DNA of 64,000 bases from contig NZ_CP068595.1 of the NCBI RefSeq assembly GCF_016772475.1, positions 4,588,001-4,652,000 of the forward strand, in the 5' to 3' direction. The notes under the pieces are model-generated. The model was not told where the DNA came from and did not search any database. It saw only the letters and a program-made list of their open reading frames with translations. How positions within the stretch are numbered: position 1 is the stretch's first letter; every line of letters begins with the position of its first letter. The position numbers and the translations under genes were made by a program. Positions 55,109-64,000 of this stretch are shown here, in pieces. Source of the DNA: Paenibacillus sonchi. Lineage in GTDB: Bacteria > Bacillota > Bacilli > Paenibacillales > Paenibacillaceae.

Positions 55109-56221
55109 ATGAGTTTTTATGAATCATTGGCCCGTCTGGAGCAGCTTCCTTACGAGAGCCTGTGGCAGCAGTTCCAAGTGGAGGATGTGAAGCGGGCACT
55201 ATGCAAGGACCGCCTGGAGGAAAGCGACCTGCTGGCCCTGCTGTCCCCGGCTGCGGAGCCATGTCTGGAGGAGATAGCCCGGCGTGCCCAGCGGCTGACC
55301 CGTACGCATTTCGGGCATGTGATGCAGCTGTTCACACCGATGTATCTGGCCGATTTTTGTGTGAATCACTGCACCTATTGCAGCTTCAGCTCCATTTATG
55401 ATTTTCCGCGAAAAAGATTGACGCCGGAGGAGGTCAGACAAGAGGCGGTCGCGATCGCCTCCACAGGCCTGCGCCATCTTCTGGTGCTGACCGGAGAATC
55501 GCGCAGTGAGAGCCCGGCTTCTTATGTGAAGGAATGCGTAGAAATTCTGCACGAGTACTTCCCTTCCGTAAGTATTGAGGTGAATCCGCTGTCCACTGCG
55601 GAATACCGGGAGCTTAGAGAAGCGGGAGTGGACGGTTTGACCCTGTATCAGGAGGTTTATCATCAGGAAACGTACCGGAAGCTGCATGTAAAAGGTCCCA
55701 AAAGAGTCTTCCGCAACCGGCTGGATGCCCCCGAACGGGGCTGTCAGGCTGGTTTCCGCTCTGTTAACATCGGTGCACTCCTTGGGATGTATGACTGGCG
55801 GCAGGAGGCGTTCATGACCGCGATGCATGCGAGGTATCTGCAGGACAAGTATCCGGAATGCGAAATCGGCTTGTCCGCCCCGCGTTTCCGGCCGTATTTG
55901 GGGGAGTTCAATCCGAATAGCGATGTTACGGACCGGGCGCTGGTGCAGATTATTTTGGCGTACCGCCTGTTTCTGCCCCGTTCCGGCATTACTTTGTCTA
56001 CCCGGGAGCCAGCCCCGCTGCGTAATCATCTGATCCACCTGGGCATCACCAAAATGTCTGCAGGCGTCTCCACTGAAGTGGGAGGACACTCCCAGGATGG
56101 CGGAACTCCGCAGTTCGAAATTTCGGATGAACGGAGTGTAGAAGAAATTACAGACATGCTTAAGGCAAACGGCCTGCAGCCGGTCTTCAAGGATTGGGAT
56201 CTGCTGAGGCTGCAAGCGTAA
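55109..56221 (+). CDS. thiH: 2-iminoacetate synthase ThiH (radical SAM)
   Basis: A 370-residue radical SAM enzyme that cleaves tyrosine to dehydroglycine (2-iminoacetate) for ThiG. The CVNHCTYCSF motif (about 84-93) binds the 4Fe-4S cluster, and VLTGESRSESPASYVKECVEIL, TLYQEVYHQETYRKLHVKGPK and GVSTEVGGHSQDGGTPQFEISDERS are characteristic. Using ThiH instead of the oxygen-dependent glycine oxidase ThiO suggests thiamine synthesis under low oxygen. ATG 55109 follows AAAGGAGGG. Last gene of the operon. Confidence 0.93.
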   Translation: MSFYESLARLEQLPYESLWQQFQVEDVKRALCKDRLEESDLLALLSPAAEPCLEEIARRAQRLTRTHFGHVMQLFTPMYLADFCVNHCTYCSFSSIYDFPRKRLTPEEVRQEAVAIASTGLRHLLVLTGESRSESPASYVKECVEILHEYFPSVSIEVNPLSTAEYRELREAGVDGLTLYQEVYHQETYRKLHVKGPKRVFRNRLDAPERGCQAGFRSVNIGALLGMYDWRQEAFMTAMHARYLQDKYPECEIGLSAPRFRPYLGEFNPNSDVTDRALVQIILAYRLFLPRSGITLSTREPAPLRNHLIHLGITKMSAGVSTEVGGHSQDGGTPQFEISDERSVEEITDMLKANGLQPVFKDWDLLRLQA

Positions 56222-56258
56222 AGAGAGGATCATTAGCGCGCAGCTTGTCTACTACTCA

Positions 56259-56897
56259 TCACGGTGTCCCGTCCTCCAGGGCCTGTCCGCTGTCTGTTCC
56301 GGCTGACAGTTCGTCCAGGGACAGCTCGAAGCCGGGGGCCATATGGGCCAGAAAATATTCCATTTCCGGCATCTCAAGCCCGCGCAGCTTCGCGGCGGTC
56401 TGCGCTTTGGCGGCGGCAAATTCGCGGTTGCCTGCGGCGACCTCCCAGACGCATTTCAAATAAGCGTCGAGATGGTCAGCCGCTTTGACATAACGCAGCA
56501 AACGGGCATCTTCGGAGCCGTAAGGGCTGTCCTGCGGCTGCAGGAGCGGCGCATAGACGGAGGTAAGCTCCGGCGGAATCATCCCTTTCAGCCGCTCGGC
56601 GGCGATCCGTTCCATGTCGCGGAAGCTGGACAGGAGATGCGGGTTGTTGTGCTTGACCGGCGTGGCGATATCGCCGGTAAAAACCTCGGTGGCGTCATGG
56701 AACAGCGCCATTGCAGCCGCCCGGTCGGCGTTCAGCGAACGGGCAAAATGGACGTTGCCGATGGAGCAGAGCATATGCGACAGCAGGGCTACCTGGAACG
56801 AGTGCTGCGCCACGTTCTCCGGTGCGGTGCTGCGCATCAGGCTCCAGCGCTGGATATACTGAAGCCGGTACAAATAGGCTGAAAAATGGTAATTCAA
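56259..56897 (-). CDS. HD-domain phosphohydrolase, YfbR-like 5'-deoxynucleotidase
   Basis: A 212-residue metal-dependent HD protein. The N-terminus NYHFSAYLYRLQYIQRWSLMRSTAPENVAQHSFQVALLSHML is that of YfbR-type 5'-deoxynucleotidases, with ENVAQHS supplying the first His, MALFHDATEVFTGDIATPVKH the HD pair, and VKAADHLDAYLK the last Asp. TTG 56897 is preferred because AAAGGGG lies upstream; ATG 56918 would add seven residues but has no site. It is convergent with thiH. Confidence 0.82.
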   Translation of the reverse strand: MNYHFSAYLYRLQYIQRWSLMRSTAPENVAQHSFQVALLSHMLCSIGNVHFARSLNADRAAAMALFHDATEVFTGDIATPVKHNNPHLLSSFRDMERIAAERLKGMIPPELTSVYAPLLQPQDSPYGSEDARLLRYVKAADHLDAYLKCVWEVAAGNREFAAAKAQTAAKLRGLEMPEMEYFLAHMAPGFELSLDELSAGTDSGQALEDGTP

Positions 56898-57000
56898 TTT
56901 TAAAGTAACCCCTTTCATGCGTGGTTTAATATGTTATGATAAAGTTAATTGTAACAGAGTTTGGACAACCACAAACGCATGGAGAGGAGCTGGACTGAAG

Positions 57001-58641
57001 ATGCAGCATTTTGAAGACAGCGTTTATGATCTGATTGTTGAAACCTCCACCAATCTGCCGGGCGATGTGCGCCGGGCAGTAGCCAAAGGACGCGCCCTGG
57101 AGGACCACGCCACCCGCTCCGGTCTCGCACTCACCACCATTGCGCAGAATATCGGCATGGCTGAGCTTCAGGTATCGCCAATCTGCCAGGATACGGGGAT
57201 GCCGACTTTTATTATTCATACGCCGGTAGGTGTGAATCAGATTGAGATGAAAAAGGATATTCATAACGCCATCATCCGTGCAACGAAAAACGGCAAGCTG
57301 CGCCCTAACTCCGTCGACTCCCTGACCGGCGAGAACAGCGGGAATAATCTGGGCGCCGGCACACCGGTGATTCATTTTGAGCAGTGGGAAGAAACAGGGG
57401 TTGATGTCCGTCTGATCTTGAAAGGCGGGGGCTGTGAAAACAAGAATATCCAGTACAGCCTCCCGGCGGAACTGGAGGGCCTTGGCAAAGCGGGCCGCGA
57501 TCTCGACGGTATCCGCAAATGCATCCTCCACTCCGTATATCAGGCTCAGGGACAGGGCTGCAGCGCAGGTTTCATCGGTGTGGGCATCGGCGGGGACCGG
57601 ACGACCGGGTATGAGCTGGCTAAGAAACAGCTGTTTCGTGAAGTGGAGGATGTCAATCCGAATGACGATCTCGCCAAGCTGGAAGAGTATATTATGGAGA
57701 ATGCCAACAAGCTGGGGATCGGCACGATGGGCTTCGGCGGAGAAGTGACACTCCTGGGCTGCAAAATCGGCGTAATGAACCGGCTTCCGGCCAGCTTTTT
57801 TGTCTCTGTGGCCTATAATTGCTGGGCATTCCGCCGCCAGGGCATCCTGGTTGATCCGTCCACCGGCCATATTCAGGAATGGCTGTATGAGAGCGGCACG
57901 GGAATCTCCGTGGGGGCTGAAGACAGCGCTGTACCTGCTGCTGTGCTTGAGGCCGTGGGCGGCGCTGCCGAAGGAGCAGACTGCGGTGTTGTATCCGAGG
58001 ATGCGGCGATCCCTGCTGCACCTGCCGTACTCTCGGCTGCTGAAGCTGCGGCGGGGGAATCCCGGGAGGTCCGGCTGACCACGCCGGTCAGCGAGGAAGA
58101 CATCCGCAGCCTGCGGGTGGGCGATGTAGTCATCCTGTCTGGAGAAATGCACACCGGCCGCGACGCGCTGCATAAGTATCTGATGGACCATGAAGCACCG
58201 GTGGATCTGAACGGAGCGGTAATCTATCATTGCGGCCCGGTCATGCTGAAGGACGAGGAAGGCTGGCATGTAAAAGCGGCAGGCCCGACTACCAGCATCC
58301 GTGAAGAGCCGTATCAGGGCGACATTATCAAGAAACTCGGCATCCGCGCTGTCATCGGCAAAGGGGGAATGGGCCCCAAGACGCTTAAGGCGCTGCAGGA
58401 GCATGGCGGTGTCTATCTCAACGCGATCGGCGGTGCCGCGCAGTATTATGCCGAGTGCATCAAGAAGGTGAACAGCGTCGACTTCATGGAGTTTGGAATC
58501 CCGGAGGCCATGTGGCATTTGCAGGTTGACGGCTTTGCGGCCATTGTAACGATGGATGCGCACGGCAACAGCCTCCATGCTGACGTGGAAAAGGATTCTG
58601 CCGCCAAACTGGCGCAGTTCCGGGAACCGGTGTTTAAATGA
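57001..58641 (+). CDS. fumA: Class I fumarate hydratase (alpha and beta domains fused)
   Basis: A 546-residue 4Fe-4S hydratase converting fumarate to malate. Cluster cysteines lie in SPICQDTGMPTF, KGGGCENKN and VTLLGCKIG; the C-terminal beta domain starts at about 370 with VRLTTPVSEEDIRSLRVGDVV and contains GPTTSIREEPYQGDII and GKGGMGPKTLKAL. An Ala-rich linker of about 60 residues joins the halves. B. subtilis uses the class II enzyme instead. ATG 57001 with GAGAGGAG upstream is preferred over a GTG/ATG further 5'. It is divergent from the HD gene. Confidence 0.92.
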   Translation: MQHFEDSVYDLIVETSTNLPGDVRRAVAKGRALEDHATRSGLALTTIAQNIGMAELQVSPICQDTGMPTFIIHTPVGVNQIEMKKDIHNAIIRATKNGKLRPNSVDSLTGENSGNNLGAGTPVIHFEQWEETGVDVRLILKGGGCENKNIQYSLPAELEGLGKAGRDLDGIRKCILHSVYQAQGQGCSAGFIGVGIGGDRTTGYELAKKQLFREVEDVNPNDDLAKLEEYIMENANKLGIGTMGFGGEVTLLGCKIGVMNRLPASFFVSVAYNCWAFRRQGILVDPSTGHIQEWLYESGTGISVGAEDSAVPAAVLEAVGGAAEGADCGVVSEDAAIPAAPAVLSAAEAAAGESREVRLTTPVSEEDIRSLRVGDVVILSGEMHTGRDALHKYLMDHEAPVDLNGAVIYHCGPVMLKDEEGWHVKAAGPTTSIREEPYQGDIIKKLGIRAVIGKGGMGPKTLKALQEHGGVYLNAIGGAAQYYAECIKKVNSVDFMEFGIPEAMWHLQVDGFAAIVTMDAHGNSLHADVEKDSAAKLAQFREPVFK

Positions 58642-58721
58642 GCACTCCGAATAAGCGGCCTAATTAGAGTGCTCGGTAAGCAATCCCAATAAGCGCCCAA
58701 AACTTGTCCATTAGTACTTTC

Positions 58722-58759
58722 AAGCCTTCTTCCATTTCTCATGGAGGGGGCTTTTTTTT
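58722..58759 (+). terminator. Terminator of the fumarase gene
   Basis: AAGCC-TC-TCCAT pairs with ATGGA-GG-GGCTT, followed by TTTTTTT. Confidence 0.8.
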
Positions 58760-58985
58760 CAATTATTCTAAAATGCGCTGGCAGCTGAAGCTTGTGCACC
58801 TACGCAAACGGACAGGCTTCAGCCCTCTGATTAGGCAGCTGGCAGGCCCCAGACAGAAATCAGAGGTGGCTGTGCATAAATATACATAAAAACCATAAAT
58901 TTCATATTATGTTTGGTGGTTGTAAATACCGTGAACCCAATAATCCATAGGAATTCTCCATTCCGGTGAGGGATATTTATTATGC

Positions 58986-59035
58986 TTGACAACGCATACA
59001 TATACATGGTAATTTTTATGAGGGAAACCGGTTTC
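58986..59035 (+). promoter_or_regulatory. Candidate amylase promoter and LacI-type operator
   Basis: TTGACA (58986-58991), 18 bases, TAATTT (59010-59015, weak -10). GAAACCGGTTTC (59024-59035) is a perfect 12-base palindrome of the kind bound by LacI-family repressors, placed where transcription would start. Which repressor binds is unknown. Confidence 0.4.
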
Positions 59036-59124
59036 TTTATCCAGCGGCATAGTTTTGTAAGTTATGTAAGGGTATTCACAGGCAGTAAAGTTCGACATGC
59101 GCTCTTATGAGAGGGAGATGAGGA

Positions 59125-62082
59125 ATGAAACGAAAACTATGGCTTATTCCGGCTCTAATTACGTCCATTGTTCTGTCTATTACAGCTAACTTGTTTGTGC
59201 TTCCGCCTACACAGGTTGAGGCAGCCAGCATTGGGACTGTTACTGAAAATGACACGATTTATCAAATTATGGTAGATCGCTTCAATGACGGGGATACCTC
59301 CAATAATGCTACCGGTGCGGCTATCCGCTACGGTGAAAACTCGGAGGAGGATTTCCGCTATATGAAGGGCGGCGATTGGCAAGGGGTTATCGACAAGCTG
59401 CCCTATATTCATAACATGGGGTATACCGCGATTTGGATCTCTCCGGTGGCAGAACCGCAGGTGACAAGCCGCGACAACAACGGTACAGGAAAAAACACAG
59501 CGTACCACGGTTACAATGTTAAGAACCCTAATGCTGCCAATCCTTACTTTGGAACCAAAGAAAAGCTTAAGGAACTGGTGGATTCCGCGCATGCGCTCGG
59601 CATAAAAGTCATTATCGACGTTGTGCCGAATCACATCGGAGACTATATGCTGGGCAGTCAGGCTTATTATGATATTCCAGGACTGCAGCCCGCAGCTCCG
59701 TTCAATAATCCGGCATGGTATCACCATAATGGCGATATTAACTGGTCACTGGCTGACGGAAGATATGATCAGTGGGCTCAGGATTATATGGAGAATCACG
59801 ACCTTGGCGGACTGGATGATCTCGACCTTGACGTCCCTGCGGCCAAACAGGCTATATTCAATTCCATTAAAGGGTGGTTTGACTACACGGGAGCAGACGG
59901 TGCGCGTGTGGATGCCGCCAAGCTGATCAAGCCGACGGATATCGGTGAACTGCAGAATCTTCTGGGAGTTAATACTTTTGGTGAGAATTTTGACGGCAAT
60001 GCCGAATTTGTCTCCCGCTGGGTAGGTCCCAACAAGGAGTGGGGCATGCTTGATTTCCCGCTGTTCTTCTCGGTGCTGAACAGTTTCGCTTACGGACAGT
60101 CCTTTGATTCCAACATTAAGAGCACACTTGCTCAGGATTCTTATTACAACGGGAATGCGAACCATATGGTTACTTTTATCGACAATCATGACCGCAACCG
60201 TTTCTTGACGGAAGCTGGAGGCAATGTAGACAAAATGCAGAATGCATTGTCGTTTATCTTTACGGTCCGCGGAACACCGGTGGTTTTTCAGGGGACTGAA
60301 CAGAATAAAGGCAACGGCAACGGCCAGATTATGACAGGCGGAATCGCCGATACCTGGAACCGCTGGTCGATGGTGAAGCGGGATGCGGGCGGCAATGTTC
60401 TGGAGAATTACTTTAACGAGAATACCAGCACTTATAAGCATATTGCCAAACTGAATGAAATCCGCAAAAATAACCCGGCGCTGCGCACAGGCACCCAGCG
60501 TGAAATGTGGTCAGCCCAGAATCTGTACGCCTTCTCGCGCCGTATAGACAGCGGAACCAATGTGGGACAGGAAGTCATTTCGGTTTTCAGCAATGCATCC
60601 GGCGGCTCACAGACAGTTACAATTCCGCTGCGCGCAGAAAGCTCTCTGACTGCAGGAACAGTTCTGATTAATCAACTTAATACTTCCGACAAGGTAACCG
60701 TGCAGGCAGGTGGAACAACCGGCAAGCAAATTACCGTAACAGTGGGAGCGAACTCGGCCAAAATCTATTCCAAAACACAACCGGTAGTAGATACCGAGGC
60801 TCCGTCAGTTCCAAGCAATGTAACAGCCACCGTGCAGAATGCATCCAGTGTGCTCGTAAATTGGACAGCTTCTACGGATAATGTCGGGGTTACCGGTTAT
60901 GAAATTTACCGCAACGGAGTCAAAATCGGCACATCAGCAACCACATCGTATACAGATAATACTGTAGCATCACAGACCAATTACAGCTATACGGTAAAAG
61001 CTTTTGATGCCGCAGGGAACCTGTCGGCATTCAGCGCAGCGGCTCTTGTGACCACTCCAGCCGGAAATAATGTAACGATCTACTATAAGCAAGGCTACAC
61101 TACACCTTACATCCACTACCGTCCTGTTGGCGGCACCTGGACGTCAGCACCGGGAGTAGCCATGCCGGCAGCCGAAGTGTCCGGCTATAACAAGATCACG
61201 ATTAATATCGGCTCTGCCACCCAGTTGGAGGCCGCTTTTAACAATGGCAGCGGCACCTGGGACAGCAACGGCGGCAGCAACTATCTGTTCGGCACCGGCA
61301 CCTGGACCTACACGCCTACAGGAAACATCAAATCGGGGGGACCGGTGACACCGACAGCCACGCCAACACCGACGCCAACGGCCACACCAACAGCAACACC
61401 AACGCCAACAGCCACGCCAACGGCAACACCAACAGCAACACCAACGGTAACACCGACTGTTACACCTACGGCGACACCAGTTGGCAATTCAGTGACCATT
61501 TATTACAAAAACACAGCATTTACGAACTCTTATATTCATTATAAGCTGGACGGATCGACAGTGTGGACCACTTCTCCGGGAGAGCAGATGCAGGCATCAT
61601 CTTACTCTGGCTACAAGGCGGCTACGATCCAATTGGGCAGTGCCGCAGGGCTGACCGCCGCCTTTAACAATGGCAGCGGGGTCTGGGACAACAATGGCAG
61701 CAGCAATTACCACTTTGGAGCAGGCACCTGGAGCCTGGTGAACGGCAGCATTGCTGCAGGAGAACCGCAGGCGGACAGCGTGACTTTCCGGGTGAGCGTG
61801 CCGGGTACAACTCCTGCAAACGGACCGCTGTACTTAACCGGCAGCTTCAACAGCTGGAACGCAGCGGACCCGGCGTACCAATTGACCAAAGGCAGCGATG
61901 GAGTCTATTCCGTCACAGTGAGCCTGCCCGCAGGCACGGCGGTGCAATACAAGATCACACGCGGAGGCTGGGACACCGTGGAGACCAGTTCAAGCGGTGC
62001 GGATATTGCGAACCGGACGCTGACACCAGCCGGTGGAGCGCAAACCGTTAACCTGACCGTACAGCGCTGGAAGGATCAATAA
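59125..62082 (+). CDS. Secreted multidomain alpha-amylase (GH13 with FN3, CBM25-like and C-terminal starch-binding domains)
   Basis: A 985-residue extracellular starch hydrolase. Signal peptide 1-34 ending VEA. GH13 barrel about 35-540 with the four conserved regions: DVVPNH, GARVDAAKL (Asp nucleophile), FGENFDG (Glu acid/base) and FIDNHDRNR. Then a fibronectin type III domain (about 553-645), a CBM25-like module (about 650-740), a Thr-Pro linker (about 745-785), a second CBM25-like module (about 790-872), and a C-terminal CBM20-like domain (VTFRVSVPG...LTGSFNSWNAADPAYQL). ATG 59125 follows GAGGGAGATGAGG. It is monocistronic. Close relatives include maltogenic and raw-starch amylases; product profile cannot be told. 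Confidence 0.92.
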   Translation: MKRKLWLIPALITSIVLSITANLFVLPPTQVEAASIGTVTENDTIYQIMVDRFNDGDTSNNATGAAIRYGENSEEDFRYMKGGDWQGVIDKLPYIHNMGYTAIWISPVAEPQVTSRDNNGTGKNTAYHGYNVKNPNAANPYFGTKEKLKELVDSAHALGIKVIIDVVPNHIGDYMLGSQAYYDIPGLQPAAPFNNPAWYHHNGDINWSLADGRYDQWAQDYMENHDLGGLDDLDLDVPAAKQAIFNSIKGWFDYTGADGARVDAAKLIKPTDIGELQNLLGVNTFGENFDGNAEFVSRWVGPNKEWGMLDFPLFFSVLNSFAYGQSFDSNIKSTLAQDSYYNGNANHMVTFIDNHDRNRFLTEAGGNVDKMQNALSFIFTVRGTPVVFQGTEQNKGNGNGQIMTGGIADTWNRWSMVKRDAGGNVLENYFNENTSTYKHIAKLNEIRKNNPALRTGTQREMWSAQNLYAFSRRIDSGTNVGQEVISVFSNASGGSQTVTIPLRAESSLTAGTVLINQLNTSDKVTVQAGGTTGKQITVTVGANSAKIYSKTQPVVDTEAPSVPSNVTATVQNASSVLVNWTASTDNVGVTGYEIYRNGVKIGTSATTSYTDNTVASQTNYSYTVKAFDAAGNLSAFSAAALVTTPAGNNVTIYYKQGYTTPYIHYRPVGGTWTSAPGVAMPAAEVSGYNKITINIGSATQLEAAFNNGSGTWDSNGGSNYLFGTGTWTYTPTGNIKSGGPVTPTATPTPTPTATPTATPTPTATPTATPTATPTVTPTVTPTATPVGNSVTIYYKNTAFTNSYIHYKLDGSTVWTTSPGEQMQASSYSGYKAATIQLGSAAGLTAAFNNGSGVWDNNGSSNYHFGAGTWSLVNGSIAAGEPQADSVTFRVSVPGTTPANGPLYLTGSFNSWNAADPAYQLTKGSDGVYSVTVSLPAGTAVQYKITRGGWDTVETSSSGADIANRTLTPAGGAQTVNLTVQRWKDQ
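61351..61480 (+). repeat. Thr-Pro linker repeat inside the amylase gene
   Basis: Imperfect ACACCAACGGCA-type units encode a (TPTA/TPTP)n linker between the two CBM25-like modules. Confidence 0.85.
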
Positions 62083-62126
62083 CAGCATTAGAAATGCTGC
62101 CGGTCATCGCATAAAACATCAAACAA

Positions 62127-62158
62127 GAAGCGGCTCTGAACGAGCCGCTCTTTGTTTT
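62127..62158 (+). terminator. Terminator of the amylase gene
   Basis: AGCGGCTC pairs with GAGCCGCT around 5 bases, followed by CTTTGTTTTG. Confidence 0.8.
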
Positions 62159-62356
62159 GCACATTGAAGGGTATCATGTCACTGAAGGGTTGCACGTCAA
62201 GCTGTGGCTCGTCAGATTGAGCGGATATATGCTGGACGCCAGAGCATCATGGTTCATTTTACACTGCGTTGATAATTGCTGCGGGAACTGGTATTTTGCC
62301 GGAAATGAAGGTAGGATGTTCTCAAGGACACATTCAGAGAAAGAGGATACATCCCA

Positions 62357-64000
62357 TGAGACCGTTTCGCATTCGTCTTACATTCATACTAATGGCCCTG
62401 ATCGGCATATCCATGATCGGCGCCGGGATCACCATGGCCAAGCTGTTTAAGGATTCGCATATTTCCGCGCTGGAAGAGAACATGTCCCGGGAAATAAAAC
62501 TGCTCTCCGGTACCTTTCAGTTTACAGACACGGACAGTCCGGGGGCTGTCAGCTACTATACGGAGCAGGCAGAACACATTGCCAAGCTAACCAGTTCACG
62601 GATTACTTTTATTACTAAGGACGGCAAGGTCATCGGTGACTCCGAGAAAAATCCGCTGGAGATGGACAACCATTCCACACGCGAGGAGGAAGTGCTGGCG
62701 GCAAAAGAGGGGATCGGCCGTGCGATCCGGTACAGTGACACGCTTAACCGCGAGATGCTGTATGTAGCCGGTGCCGTTGTTTCCGACCAGGGCTTTGATG
62801 GTTATATCCGTCTTTCCATGGCCCTCGATGCGATCACCGAAGGCTTGAACCGGGCCTGGATGATCATGGCGGGCGGACTGGTGCTGCTGTTCATAGCAGC
62901 TACCTTTGTAAGCTACAAGGTTGCCTCCGGCATGACCTCTCCGCTTGAACAGATTACAAGGGTAGCCCGGAGGATTACAGATCTGGATTATGATGCCAGA
63001 GTTCCAATGAACCGCAGGGACGAAATCGGGCAGCTTGCAACTGCGATTAATGCCATGGCCGACAGTCTGCAAGCCCAGCTCAAAACGATACGTGACAACG
63101 AAGACCTCCTGCAGAGCGTGCTGGATAATATGACAGGCGGCATTGTGATGATTAATGCAGAAGGTGAGATTGCGCTGTTGAACCGGGCGGCGGAGCAGCT
63201 GCTGGATGTGAAGAACAGCGAGATGGCCGGCCATTCCTTTAAGGAGCTGAAGCATCACTATGAGCTGAGCCGTTTGATTGAGGAAGGGGTCTCCCGCAAT
63301 GAGGCGGTTCATGAAGAGCGTAGTATCTATAATCCTACCGAACGGATCGTGCGGCTCGACGGTGTACCAATGATGCAGGACGGCTCCAACCGGGGCATGC
63401 TGTTTCTGCTGCAGGAGGTGACGGAAATCCGCCGTCTGGAAAAAATGCGCAGCGAGTTTGTAGCCAACGTCTCCCATGAGCTGAAGACACCGGTCGCTGC
63501 CGTCAAGGGCTTTGCGGAGACGCTGCTTGGGGGCGGGGTCAAGGATGAGAAGACCGCGCGCTCTTTTCTGCAGATTATTTATGATGAGAATGAGCGGCTG
63601 AACCGGCTGATTGGTGACATTCTGGAGTTATCCAAAATAGAATCCAAACGCGCGCAGCTTGAATGCTCACCTGTGCATCTGATAGAGTTCTTCGATTCCC
63701 TGCTGGAAACGCTCAGCAAGGTGGCTGAGAAGAAAAATATCAGCCTGAACGCAGCAGTTCCCGAAGAACTGTTCATGGAGGGGGATGAGGACAAGCTGCG
63801 CCAGATCTTCATCAATCTGATCTCCAATGCCATCAATTACACCCAGGATGGCGGAAGTGTAAATGTCATTGTGGTGAACGGCCAGAAGGCCGATGGTACG
63901 GAGACAGTCGTTTTTACCGTCAGAGATACCGGCATGGGGATTCCGCGCAAGGACCTGCCGCGCATATTTGAGAGATTCTACCGGGTGGACAAAGCCAGAT
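62357..64000 (+). CDS. phoR: PhoR-type sensor histidine kinase (3' end outside window)
   Basis: 548 codons are visible, open to the window end. Order: N-terminal transmembrane helix (about 7-30), extracytoplasmic sensor loop, second transmembrane helix (about 170-192), HAMP (about 193-245), PAS (about 252-355), HisKA with the phosphorylated His in FVANVSHELKTPVAAVKGF, and the ATPase domain with the N box LISNAINYTQDG and G1 box DTGMGIP. Only the last ATPase segment is missing. The layout matches PhoR/WalK kinases, and the Bacillales position near citZ-icd-mdh favours PhoR, which senses phosphate limitation. No response-regulator gene (phoP) precedes it. ATG 62357 follows AAGAGGA. Confidence 0.8.

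Larger units (their letters stand above)
58642..59124 (+). other. Region between fumarase and amylase genes
   Basis: It holds the fumarase terminator (58722-58759) and the presumed amylase promoter and operator (58986-59035). A 63-codon minus-strand frame at 58907-59098 is not accepted because it has no ribosome binding site and overlaps these signals. Confidence 0.5.

Noticed and set aside
58907..59098. 63-codon minus-strand frame upstream of the amylase gene
   Set aside because: No ribosome binding site, no recognisable domain, and it overlaps the likely amylase promoter and palindromic operator.
61351..61480. Short repeated units suggesting a CRISPR array or minisatellite
   Set aside because: The repeats are in frame and encode a Thr-Pro linker of the amylase; there are no spacers.
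62157..62450. 97-codon plus-strand frame before the histidine kinase, considered as a response-regulator remnant
   Set aside because: The translation shows no receiver or DNA-binding motif and runs into the kinase gene in another frame.

Overview
The window reads as chromosome of an endospore-forming Bacillales bacterium, most likely a Paenibacillus. Evidence: moderate GC with AGGAGG-type ribosome binding sites and frequent TTG/GTG starts; sporulation genes (ytrH, ytrI, ytvI, YheC/YheD ATP-grasp genes, an abrB-like gene with Spo0A boxes); and the Bacillales block ytoI-ytpI-ytrI-ytrH / dnaE-accD-accA-pyk-fxsA-ytvI-citZ-icd-mdh. I found no rRNA, tRNA or CRISPR array.

Layout. 1-3100: 3' end of a GH36 alpha-galactosidase, abrB-like regulator, HAD phosphatase. 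3090-4102: the C-terminal three quarters of a YheC/YheD spore gene. 4091-22215: an 18.1-kb insertion. It carries a GT4 glycosyltransferase, an Lpl-type ABC importer, a membrane AraC sensor-regulator, GH43, GH28, a second AraC regulator, CE8, an esterase, GH105, a large serine recombinase and a lipoprotein. The degradative enzymes lack signal peptides, so the set looks like import of pectin/xylan oligosaccharides followed by breakdown in the cytoplasm. 22193-27908: a leftward operon of four complete YheC/YheD paralogues, a GNAT gene and the N-terminal 43 codons of the interrupted fifth paralogue. 28246-33724: yheA, LURP-like gene, ytoI, ytpI, ytrI, ytrH. 33870-42072: dnaE, pgpA-like, accD, accA, pyk. 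42201-47295: glutamic peptidase, MFS, thioesterase, fxsA, ytvI. 47687-51269: citZ-icd-mdh. 51391-58641: membrane protein, SDR, TPP-riboswitch tenI-thiS-thiG-thiH operon, HD phosphohydrolase, class I fumarase. 59125-64000: multidomain secreted alpha-amylase and a PhoR-type histidine kinase cut by the window end.

The main discovery candidate is the 18.1-kb element. Its ends share the 12-bp direct repeat GTGTAAACACAA (4091-4102 and 22204-22215). Joining the flanks through one copy gives an exact 377-codon YheC/YheD gene (376 aa plus stop) whose N-terminus is at 22333 and C-terminus at 3090. The element ends, joined as a circle, form a 44-bp near-palindrome as expected of a serine-recombinase attP. 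This is the architecture of skin-like intervening elements that interrupt sporulation genes and are excised during development, but with a carbohydrate-utilisation cargo instead of a prophage. Regulated excision is an inference; the split gene and the repeats are read directly.

Two other threads. At least ten genes, including dnaE, accA and citZ, are broken by small indels; nine look like one base missing from a short homopolymer and citZ like two bases missing, so they are more likely sequence errors than mutations and are annotated here as single genes. Several uncharacterised non-coding elements recur: a ~310-bp dispersed repeat (two copies plus a remnant), a leader motif before yheA, icd and mdh, and a cluster of mini-hairpins upstream of ytoI.
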